Positions 57,429 through 64,000 of a stretch of DNA of 64,000 nt are shown one piece after another. The position numbers and the translations under genes were made by a program. The notes beneath the pieces are model-generated. The model had not been told where the DNA came from, did no database searches, and worked only from the letters and a program-made list of their open reading frames with translations. This DNA is from Tenericutes bacterium HGW-Tenericutes-2. Lineage in GTDB: Bacteria > Bacillota_I > Bacilli_A > Acholeplasmatales > Acholeplasmataceae. The first letter of the stretch is position 1, and each line of letters starts with the position of its first letter. Location of the stretch: NCBI GenBank assembly GCA_002839095.1, contig PGXL01000006.1:62001-126000 (forward strand), read 5' to 3'.

Positions 57429-58659
57429 CTTTAACCAATTATTTAAACAAAAAATGACCAGATTCATTACTGTTTTTTTCGCGTCTTTATTATTAATCGC
57501 GAATATTGGTCTTTATGTATCATCATCAATTCAATATAATCGTGAAATTAGCAGACAGACGACCTCATTTGTTGAAATGATGGAGCATTTAATCACTATC
57601 GAAGATATCGAAACCTCAATTATATATTTAGAGCATTATGATCATACACACGGTGTTGATTTGGTCTATTATGATTCTGTAGGTAATATTCTTTATCAAA
57701 GCGAAATAATACCAAGAAATCCTAATTTAATCGATATTTATGATACCAATGATACATTGTTAGCAACTATTGGTATTGACTATCAGAGTTCAGTTATTGG
57801 CTATGAGCTCTCTATTGGTCTTATAGCATTTAACCTATTTTCAGTTATTTTATTTATTTTTGGATTGCTGATTATGAATAAGTACTTAAACCTACAATAT
57901 CTTAGTGTTAAAGAGGATATGATTCAAATCGGAAAAGAAGACCACAACTTTAGGTTTAAAGACATTGAGCTAATCAACATTCAGTACTTAAAAGCATTAT
58001 CTACAGAAAAGGAACTCAAGGATCTACAAGCACATTATGTTAAGATTCTTGCACATGATGTTAAAACACCATTAACTGTAATGAAGGCTTATCTTGAAGG
58101 GATTGCTTCAAATAGGATTTCTTTTTCAAAGGATATCAATAATGACTTGTTAAATGAAATCACAAACATTGAAAAAATTATTCCCCAACTGATGATTTCA
58201 AATATTGAAGATATTGTAAAAAAACAAAATATTGCAACTCAAGTAAGAAATCATATATCGAAGCTAAAGGAGACTTTCAAGAGTAAAGAAATATCTGTTG
58301 ATGCCTATATCGAAGATTTAGAAATCGAGGTATCTATAACTGATATTTTAAGAATTGTAGATCATTTGATGATTAATGCTTTTTACTATAGTGAAAAGAA
58401 GAAGGTTATTAAAATTGAGTTATTAAGCACAAAAAGAACATTAACTGTTACTGACCAAGGGATTGGTATGTCTATTGATACAATAGATGCGATTGCCAAG
58501 GGGAATTATCGCTCTAATGAGGCGAAGATCTTGCATCAAACAGGTAGTGGAATAGGATTACAAATTGTAAAAAGTATTGTTGAGAAAATGGGAGCTACAC
58601 TATCTATAGAAAGTCAACTTGGCATAGGAACAAAAGTCACCATAACTTTTAAAAAATAA
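57421..58659 (+). CDS. Sensor histidine kinase
   Basis: A 412-residue membrane kinase with two transmembrane helices (about residues 12-32 and 125-150) around an outside sensor domain of about 95 residues. The phosphorylated His is in 'KILAHDVKTPLTVMKAYLEG' (about residue 215). The ATPase domain has 'DHLMINAFYYSEKKK' (N box), 'VTDQGIGMS' (G1) and 'GSGIGLQIVKSIVEKMG' (G2). It would pass phosphate to the preceding regulator. The sensor domain has no Cys/His-rich metal motif that I can see, so its signal is unclear. Confidence 0.93.
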   Translation: MSNFNQLFKQKMTRFITVFFASLLLIANIGLYVSSSIQYNREISRQTTSFVEMMEHLITIEDIETSIIYLEHYDHTHGVDLVYYDSVGNILYQSEIIPRNPNLIDIYDTNDTLLATIGIDYQSSVIGYELSIGLIAFNLFSVILFIFGLLIMNKYLNLQYLSVKEDMIQIGKEDHNFRFKDIELINIQYLKALSTEKELKDLQAHYVKILAHDVKTPLTVMKAYLEGIASNRISFSKDINNDLLNEITNIEKIIPQLMISNIEDIVKKQNIATQVRNHISKLKETFKSKEISVDAYIEDLEIEVSITDILRIVDHLMINAFYYSEKKKVIKIELLSTKRTLTVTDQGIGMSIDTIDAIAKGNYRSNEAKILHQTGSGIGLQIVKSIVEKMGATLSIESQLGIGTKVTITFKK

Positions 58660-58686
58660 AAAAAGGTAAAACAAATGTTTCACCTT
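58656..58686 (-). terminator. Terminator of the GH16 gene (convergent with the kinase gene)
   Basis: AAGGTAAAAC (58663-58672) and GTTTCACCTT (58677-58686) form a 10-bp stem with one mismatch and a 4-base loop. The T-run lies on the minus-strand side, so it mainly serves the GH16 gene. Confidence 0.7.
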
Positions 58687-58716
58687 GATAAAATCTAATT
58701 ATTCATTGCGTTTCGA

Positions 58717-59433
58717 TTATTCTTGATAGACCTTAATTGAATCAATTTGGAAATGATAGGGTAAATCCTTATCATCAATTTCACCTGCATACCAACCACC
58801 AACTGCTAGATTTAGAATCATGAAATAGGGTTGATCAAATGGCCATTCAGCAAATGTGTCATTTTTCTTTCTATTAATTTTTAAATACTCTTTTCCATCA
58901 ATGCCAAAGGATAAGAAATCCTTAGTCCACTCTAGGCTATAGTCATGAAACTCAGTAGAAGCAGTTTCCAAAACCTTACGTCTTCCTATTTGAGTATCAA
59001 TCTTATGATTATATGCTTCCGTGTGAATCGCACAAGATACAATTCCAGGACGATTTCCAGCAAATTCAAGTAAATCAATTTCGCCACATTTAGGCCATCT
59101 AATATCCGTCTTTGTAGAACCTAAAAACCAAATTGCTGGCCAAGATCCCTTACCAACAGGCATTTTAGCTCTAACAATAAACTTTCCATATTGGAAATGC
59201 TTTTTCTTAAAGGTATTCATTCTTGTGCTTCTATATTTACAGGTTGGAGTGTCATGAATGGTTGCTACTAAATTAAGCTTTCCATCCTTGATATAACAAT
59301 TTTCTAGGCTATCTACATAGCATTGTGCTTCATTATTAGACCATTTTTCTCCGACCTCAAAAGTCCAAACTTCAGGATCTGGTTTACCATCTACTTCAAA
59401 ATTTTCTTCATAAACAAGCTTGTAATCTCTCAT
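58717..59433 (-). CDS. GH16 family beta-glucanase
   Basis: A 238-residue GH16 domain, nearly the whole length of the catalytic fold. The active site is 'WPKCGEIDLLEFAGNRP' (E-x-D-x-x-E, about residues 124-140). 'GSWPAIWFLGS' and the C-terminal 'YFMILNLAVGGWYAGEI' are also conserved. The family cleaves beta-1,3/1,4-glucans. No signal peptide is present with any start. The ATG at 59433 has AAGGATG about 9 bases upstream; longer starts up to 59472 add a basic, non-signal sequence. It is therefore either cytosolic or exported unusually. Confidence 0.85.
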   Translation of the reverse strand: MRDYKLVYEENFEVDGKPDPEVWTFEVGEKWSNNEAQCYVDSLENCYIKDGKLNLVATIHDTPTCKYRSTRMNTFKKKHFQYGKFIVRAKMPVGKGSWPAIWFLGSTKTDIRWPKCGEIDLLEFAGNRPGIVSCAIHTEAYNHKIDTQIGRRKVLETASTEFHDYSLEWTKDFLSFGIDGKEYLKINRKKNDTFAEWPFDQPYFMILNLAVGGWYAGEIDDKDLPYHFQIDSIKVYQE

Positions 59434-59609
59434 GCTTTTCATCATCCTTTTTTTAATTACTAGATATTTCAACTGTTTCTATTATACCAAAAAAAGTTGG
59501 TTTTAATGAACTTAAAATATTGAGTTTGATAAACAAAGATTTCTTCTTGTTGAAATCACTGATAAATGATAGAATAGTACTATATGATTACATCATACAT
59601 GAGGTTAAA

Positions 59610-60293
59610 ATGAAATACATTGCGCACAGAGGACTTTCTTCAAAAGCACCAGAAAACACGATTCCTGCATTTGAGTTAGCTGCAAAAGAACAGCGCTATT
59701 TTGGTATAGAATGTGATGTTCAAACCACTAAGGATAATCAGTTTGTTATCTTTCATGATGACGATCTTCAAAGAATGGCGAAGGTAAAAAAAAGAGTACG
59801 AGATTTGACCTATGAAGAGATTTTAAAATATTCTATTTCTAAGGGAAATGGGATTAAGAAGTACCCAGATTTAAAGATTCCATTACTTACTGATTATTTA
59901 GAAATATGTTCATTTCACAATAAAACCGCAGTCATCGAAGTCAAATATGTTCATGATATTACCATGCTTACTGAACTAATCAATTTACTGGATAACTATC
60001 CCTCACTCAGTGTGATGATTATTTCCTTTAATTTAAGCTACCTAAAATATTTAAGAGCGATTACAACCATTGATCTTCAATATTTATCTGATGATATATC
60101 AGATGTTGAAATTTATGATGCGAGAGTCAACCAATTGAATCTTTCTCTGCATAAGGATTCAATAAGCAAAACTTTAGTGAACAAGCTTAAAAAAGAAGGC
60201 TTTTCAATTGCAGTATATACAGTAAATGACGCGAAGGATGCGTTAAAGTTTGAGAATTTAGGTATTGATTATTTAACAACAGACAAATTATAA
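59610..60293 (+). CDS. Glycerophosphodiester phosphodiesterase
   Basis: A 227-residue TIM-barrel phosphodiesterase. It has the catalytic 'IAHRGLSSKAPENTIPAF' (HRG...ENT, about residues 4-21), metal ligands in 'GIECDVQTT' (ExD) and 'VIFHDDDLQRM' (catalytic His), and ends with 'AVYTVNDAKDALKFENLGIDYLTTDKL', the usual finish of the family. It frees glycerol 3-phosphate from deacylated phospholipids. No signal peptide is seen, so it is cytosolic. GAGGTTAAA precedes the ATG at 59610. The next gene follows after 15 bases. Confidence 0.93.
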   Translation: MKYIAHRGLSSKAPENTIPAFELAAKEQRYFGIECDVQTTKDNQFVIFHDDDLQRMAKVKKRVRDLTYEEILKYSISKGNGIKKYPDLKIPLLTDYLEICSFHNKTAVIEVKYVHDITMLTELINLLDNYPSLSVMIISFNLSYLKYLRAITTIDLQYLSDDISDVEIYDARVNQLNLSLHKDSISKTLVNKLKKEGFSIAVYTVNDAKDALKFENLGIDYLTTDKL

Positions 60294-60308
60294 GGAGAAT
60301 TGAAAGTT

Positions 60309-60911
60309 ATGAAAATATCTGTAGGTGGGATGATTGCATCCGGAAAGTCAACATTAGTTCAACGATTAGGCAAAGAACTTGATTTACCAGTCATGGAGGA
60401 ATTTGAAAAGGATGATGATGTATTCAACACTCTTTTGAAATGGCTTTATGAACAAAGAAGTAATGTAGAAATGCTATTGCAGATTTACTTTATTCACAAT
60501 CACTGGTTAAACCAACAAAAATATGATAATAGTTTTATTGTTGATAGAGATTTAGTTGAGCACTGGTTATTTGCTCAACACAATTTAAAATCAATGCCAA
60601 CGATTATGAATATGTATAATGGTGTATTTCACGCTTATATGAATCAAATTAAGAAACCAGATCTTTATTTAATATTAGATGTGGATTGGGAAAACTTTAA
60701 GGACCGTGTGATGACACGTGGTCGTGGTCAAGAAATTGAAAACTTTGATAAAAACAAAGAATATTTTTATAATTTAATGAAGGATTACACAACAAAAATT
60801 GCTGCACAATGTGCGGTTTATGAAATACCTTATGTGATTATTAATACCAATGGTTTAACAGAGGACGAGGTCTTCAAGAAATCAATTGAAGCCATCAAGA
60901 AGGTTATGTAG
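60309..60911 (+). CDS. Deoxynucleoside kinase (dAK/dGK type)
   Basis: A 200-residue P-loop kinase with 'VGGMIASGKSTLV' (Walker A, about residues 5-17), the substrate-binding 'FIVDRDLVEHWLFA' (DR motif, about 76-89) and a LID arginine region 'RVMTRGRGQEIENF'. Family members phosphorylate deoxyadenosine, deoxyguanosine or deoxycytidine. Salvage kinases of this kind are common in mollicutes. AAGGAG lies 12 bases before the ATG at 60309; a TTG at 60300 is too close to that site. Confidence 0.9.
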   Translation: MKISVGGMIASGKSTLVQRLGKELDLPVMEEFEKDDDVFNTLLKWLYEQRSNVEMLLQIYFIHNHWLNQQKYDNSFIVDRDLVEHWLFAQHNLKSMPTIMNMYNGVFHAYMNQIKKPDLYLILDVDWENFKDRVMTRGRGQEIENFDKNKEYFYNLMKDYTTKIAAQCAVYEIPYVIINTNGLTEDEVFKKSIEAIKKVM

Positions 60912-60925
60912 TAAAAATTGATTAT

Positions 60926-60952
60926 AAAGCCCTCGATAAAGGGCTTTTATTT
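60926..60952 (+). terminator. Terminator after the deoxynucleoside kinase gene
   Basis: AAAGCCCT (60926-60933) pairs with AGGGCTTT (60940-60947), followed by TATTTT. Confidence 0.85.
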
Positions 60953-60971
60953 TCTAAAAAGAAGAGGACAT

Positions 60972-62183
60972 ATGGATACAATTCATTTAACGAAAGAACA
61001 ATTAAAATCATTTTTAATAACCTATCAGGGTCTTTCTTATCCAAATGAATTTGAGGGTGAAGAAGGTATTATCAAGCTATTGAAAAGAATTGGTAGTATT
61101 CAATACGATCCCTTGAATGTTATTGGTAAGAATGCAGACCTAGTTCTTCAATCTAGAATTCCTGAATATAGAGAATCAATGCTTAAAAAAATGCTATATC
61201 AAGACCGTACTTTAATTGATGGTTGGGATAAAATGATGAGCATTTATTTAACAGAGGATTTTCCTTATTTTCATCATATTAGAAAGGCCAAGGAACGTGA
61301 CGTGCTAAGCACCTTAGGCTATAGAAATCATTTGGAATCTATAGATTTTGTAGATCATGTGATTGATTATATCAAAGAAAATGGACCAACATATCCGAAG
61401 GATATACATTTAGGAAGTGTTGAAAAAGGAATTTGGGGGCATGGGAAGATATCATCTGTAGTCTGTGACTATTTATGGAATATTGGACGTCTTGGCATTG
61501 TCGAAAAAAATAACGTAATAAAAAAGTTCGATTTAATTGAAAATTTAATCGATCCCAAATTAATTGATAATGATCCAGTATCCGATATGAATGATTTTCT
61601 TAAGTGGTATGTTCTACGAAGAATCGGTAGCATTGGCATCTATTGGAGCAATTCAGGACCAGGCTGGTACAATCATTTCATCTATAAAGAAAAAATAAGA
61701 AAACCAATTATAAAAGAATTAGTTTTAGAGAAGAAACTAGTTCATGTTAAGATTTCAGGAATGAAGGAAGATTTCTATATTCGAAGTGAAGATATTGAAA
61801 TATTAAATAGAACTCAAAATGATATAAAAAAAGTGAAGTTTCTAGCACCCTTAGATAATCTTTTATGGGATAGAAAGTTTTTACTTCAAGTGTTCGATTT
61901 TGATTATACCTGGGAGGTTTACGTACCAGAGGATAAAAGAAAATATGGGTATTATGTTATACCAGTTCTATATGGTAATGACTTAATTGCACGCTTTGAA
62001 CCAGCTGGAAAAAGATCATTAAATGACTTTTCAATCAAAAAATGGTGGTGGGAAAAAGATACTCAGCCAACCAAGGAAATGATTGAAGAGATTCTTTTAG
62101 CATTTCATCAATTAACCGAATTCATTGGAGTAAGTAAAATATCTAAGAAAGAGATTAAAGATTTACTGGGTACGAAAACATGA
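60972..62183 (+). CDS. YcaQ/AlkX-type winged-helix DNA glycosylase
   Basis: A 403-residue HTH_42-family protein made of tandem winged helices and a C-terminal beta domain. The catalytic motif of the AlkZ/AlkX group is a Q-x-(Q/D); here it is 'GSIQYDPLNVIGKNADLVLQSR' (QYD, about residues 39-41), the AlkX (YcaQ) form. Blocks 'LIDGWDKMMSIYL' and 'PLDNLLWDRKFLLQVFDFDYTWEVYVP' are also typical. YcaQ removes alkylated bases and unhooks interstrand crosslinks. AGAAGAGG precedes the ATG at 60972. It overlaps the GyrI-like gene by 4 bases, so the two work together or share control. Confidence 0.9.
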   Translation: MDTIHLTKEQLKSFLITYQGLSYPNEFEGEEGIIKLLKRIGSIQYDPLNVIGKNADLVLQSRIPEYRESMLKKMLYQDRTLIDGWDKMMSIYLTEDFPYFHHIRKAKERDVLSTLGYRNHLESIDFVDHVIDYIKENGPTYPKDIHLGSVEKGIWGHGKISSVVCDYLWNIGRLGIVEKNNVIKKFDLIENLIDPKLIDNDPVSDMNDFLKWYVLRRIGSIGIYWSNSGPGWYNHFIYKEKIRKPIIKELVLEKKLVHVKISGMKEDFYIRSEDIEILNRTQNDIKKVKFLAPLDNLLWDRKFLLQVFDFDYTWEVYVPEDKRKYGYYVIPVLYGNDLIARFEPAGKRSLNDFSIKKWWWEKDTQPTKEMIEEILLAFHQLTEFIGVSKISKKEIKDLLGTKT

Positions 62184-62800
62184 TTAAACATGAATATAAA
62201 AAACACGAAAAAAATGTTTATTTTCCAAAGGAAGAACCGGTTATCATCGATGTTCCGATGATGAAATATTTAACTATTTCTGGAAAAGGTAATCCGAATA
62301 GTCAAGAGTTTTCAGAAAAGATAAGTGCTTTATACAGCTTATCCTATGCAATAAAGATGAGCTATAAGAATAATTATCCAATTGATGGATATTATGAGTA
62401 TACTGTATATCCTTTAGAGGGAGTATGGGACTTATCTGATAATGGAAGAGAAAAAGCTTATCTTGATAAGAATGAACTCATTTATACAATCATGATTAGA
62501 CAACCAGAATTCGTCACCCATGAGATATTTAATGATCTTCAAAAAAAGACAATTCTTAAAAAGAATATCCCTTATTTAACTGATGTCAAGCTAGAATCTA
62601 TTCAGGACGGGAAATCTATTCAAATCATGCATATTGGTTCCTTCGATGATGAACCCAGAAGCTTTCAAAAAATGAAGGATTACCTAGAAAAGCACAATCT
62701 AAAGCAAAGAACTCTCACTCATAGAGAAATTTATCTTTCTAATTTTCAAAAGGTAGTAAAAGACAAATTAAAAACAGTACTAAGATATTTTATTGAGTAA
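62180..62800 (+). CDS. GyrI-like small-molecule-binding protein
   Basis: A 206-residue stand-alone GyrI-like domain protein. It begins 'HEYKKHEKNVYFPKEEPVIIDVPMMKYLTISGKGNPNSQEF', a familiar start for this group, with 'LYSLSYAIKMSYKN' following. Some homologues hydrolyse reactive cyclopropane-type genotoxins and others bind drugs. Here it is cotranslated with an AlkX-like DNA repair glycosylase (ATGA overlap), which hints at detoxifying a DNA-alkylating compound. That link is inference. The second half has 'DVKLESIQDGKSIQIMHIGSFDDEPRSFQKM', also typical. Confidence 0.88.
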   Translation: MIKHEYKKHEKNVYFPKEEPVIIDVPMMKYLTISGKGNPNSQEFSEKISALYSLSYAIKMSYKNNYPIDGYYEYTVYPLEGVWDLSDNGREKAYLDKNELIYTIMIRQPEFVTHEIFNDLQKKTILKKNIPYLTDVKLESIQDGKSIQIMHIGSFDDEPRSFQKMKDYLEKHNLKQRTLTHREIYLSNFQKVVKDKLKTVLRYFIE

Positions 62801-62812
62801 TAAATGATAAGA

Positions 62813-62850
62813 AAAAAGGAATGTTCCCAATTGGTTTCATTCCTTTTTCT
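62813..62850. terminator. Bidirectional terminator before the surface protein gene
   Basis: AAAAAGGAATG (62813-62823) and CATTCCTTTTT (62838-62848) form a perfect 11-bp stem with a 14-base loop, with T residues on each strand. It ends the GyrI-like gene and the convergent surface-protein gene. Confidence 0.9.
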
Positions 62851-62887
62851 CTTAAAGGACTCTTAGAGGAAGAGTTACAAAGTATGA

Positions 62888-64000
62888 TTACTCAGGTGCG
62901 GTAACGTTTAATGTTCTTTCGTAAACCTTTTGGTTACCTAACCAGTCAGTTAAAGTGTATTTGAGTACGTATGTACCAACTACGGATGTATCAATTGTGT
63001 AAACTCCAGCATTTTCAGTAACTAAGCCTACGGTGTCACTTGAAATTGTAAGTGTTGGAACCTTAGCGAAATCACCATATTTCAATCCAGTAAGTGGATT
63101 AAAGACTGCATTTTGAACAACATTTCCAACTGGTGCCCAGAAGTATGGAGCAACTTCATCAACTGCATGTCCAATGAGCTCAACAGAGACATCATCAAAG
63201 TAAACCTTAGTTGCTGCACTTCTACTAGCATTTTCAGCATCGATTAGACCTAAGAAGAATCCAAGCTTAGCATCAGCTGTACTTAATCTTGCATTATGCA
63301 TTACTAGGCTGAATGTTGTCCATTCTGAAGTTAACTCAACAGTATGAAGTGTGTAATTAGCGAAGTTGTCTGATGGGTTTTCAAAGATGACACGAATATC
63401 TCTTGCTACATCAGCCTTAGCCTTAAATGTTAATAAATAAGAGGATCCTGCTTCAAACTTGAAGCTGTTTCTCTGGAAGAATTGGATACTATGAGGAACT
63501 GTACCAACATAGGTAATGTCGATTTCTAGATGTCCATCAACAAATTGATGAGGATTCCATGTACCTGTACCAGTACCAGCCTTTAATGTCCATCCTAGAT
63601 TTGCATCTAGATTTGTAATTGCTGTTTGTGCTTCAAAATCGCCATCAGTGAATACGATACGACCATCAGGCATATTTGCTTCAGCAACCACTGTGATTAC
63701 TCGTGTATAGTTTAATGTGTTTCCTGACGCGTCAGTAAGCATATAAACGATATCATAATCACCAGGAACGTCTACATTGACTGTACCTGTGTAAGAAATT
63801 TGGTCTACAGTCAGTGTCTTATCGACATGATCGTAAACTCTTAAGCCTAGCATAGGATCAAATGCATTACCTTGCATCCAAACAGTATCTAGTGCACCCC
63901 AAATTTGAGGAGCTACTGTATCTGCAGAAAGTTCAAGAATTCTAACTACCTTCACATCATCAATATATATTCTTGTTGGAGTTGAGAAGGAGTGGATATT
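62888..64000 (-). CDS. Modular surface protein, 3' part: carbohydrate-binding-like module and DUF5011-like repeats
   Basis: The minus-strand frame stays open to the window edge, so the 5' end is missing. The visible C-terminal 370 residues show, in order: the end of one module ('IYIDDVKV'), a bacterial Ig-like DUF5011-type repeat ('VDVPGDYDIVYMLTDASGNTL'), a carbohydrate-binding-module-like jelly roll ('VFTDGDFEA...KVYFDDVSVELIG', CBM4/9 style), and a second Ig-like repeat ending 'YVLKYTLTDWLGNQKVYERTLNV'. There is no LPXTG anchor or C-terminal membrane span. It is probably a large secreted glycan-binding or glycan-degrading protein. Confidence 0.85.
   Translation of the reverse strand, partial: NIHSFSTPTRIYIDDVKVVRILELSADTVAPQIWGALDTVWMQGNAFDPMLGLRVYDHVDKTLTVDQISYTGTVNVDVPGDYDIVYMLTDASGNTLNYTRVITVVAEANMPDGRIVFTDGDFEAQTAITNLDANLGWTLKAGTGTGTWNPHQFVDGHLEIDITYVGTVPHSIQFFQRNSFKFEAGSSYLLTFKAKADVARDIRVIFENPSDNFANYTLHTVELTSEWTTFSLVMHNARLSTADAKLGFFLGLIDAENASRSAATKVYFDDVSVELIGHAVDEVAPYFWAPVGNVVQNAVFNPLTGLKYGDFAKVPTLTISSDTVGLVTENAGVYTIDTSVVGTYVLKYTLTDWLGNQKVYERTLNVTAPE

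Noticed and set aside
1-64000. Mycoplasma-type genetic code (TGA as tryptophan)
   Set aside because: Genes read to normal family lengths with TGA as stop, several ATGA overlaps use it, and conserved tryptophans are TGG.

Overview
The window is AT-rich bacterial DNA read with the standard code: TGA acts as a stop, for example in several ATGA gene overlaps. Gene content points to the low-GC Bacillota/Mycoplasmatota. The prophage has a holin-type gene but no endolysin, and rsmH stands alone instead of in a cell-division/wall cluster. There are no peptidoglycan genes and many exported proteins are lipoproteins or membrane-anchored. Together this suggests a wall-less, non-Mycoplasma mollicute such as Acholeplasmatales or Izemoplasmatales. 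That placement is inference; no rRNA, tRNA or marker phylogeny is available in the window.

Positions 1 to about 13,900 are the right part of a siphovirus-type prophage. It runs from connector and tail-completion proteins through the major tail protein, tail assembly chaperones with a likely +1 frameshift, a tape measure, distal tail and baseplate proteins, and two tail-fibre-like proteins with related N-termini. A nucleotidyltransferase, a small coiled-coil membrane protein and an LL-H-type holin follow. A cassette of HTH/zinc-finger protein, SHOCT-like protein and two large serine recombinases closes the element. The left end lies outside the window.

From 14 to 28 kb come a two-ATPase ABC exporter with a possible operator, a HAD phosphatase, a DegV lipid-binding protein with a TetR regulator, a patatin phospholipase, a GT4 glycosyltransferase and a GtrA-like membrane protein. 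An insertion-sequence scar, a hotdog thioesterase, a striking array of four 12-bp repeats at an exact 20-bp period, two GNAT acetyltransferases, a zinc-ribbon membrane protein, an AraC-GyrI regulator and an acidic lipoprotein follow.

From 28 to 36 kb an FMN-riboswitch-controlled rib operon (ribE-ribBA-ribH, without ribD) lies on the minus strand. Next are an HTH-nucleotidyltransferase fusion with a decayed HEPN-like partner, and a TetR-controlled acetoacetate/short-chain fatty acid operon (CoA-transferase A and B, AtoE, thiolase).

From 36 to 47 kb lies a LacI-controlled alpha-glucoside/sucrose locus: ABC permeases, beta-phosphoglucomutase, GH65 phosphorylase, binding lipoprotein, sugar kinase and a divergent-strand amylosucrase-like GH13. 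Three matching 14-bp operators tie the two transcription units together. No transporter ATPase is encoded here.

From 47 to 64 kb are rsmH, a YwaF-like membrane protein with PadR and HAAS/DUF1700 proteins, a frameshifted gene with two SH3-like domains, and a YiiX-like hydrolase. A copper operon (CsoR, CopB-type ATPase, CxxC chaperone, SHOCT protein, exported protein, CueP) is followed by a two-component system. Last come a GH16 glucanase without signal peptide, a glycerophosphodiesterase, a deoxynucleoside kinase, an AlkX/YcaQ-type DNA glycosylase with a GyrI-like partner, and the 3' part of a large modular surface protein.
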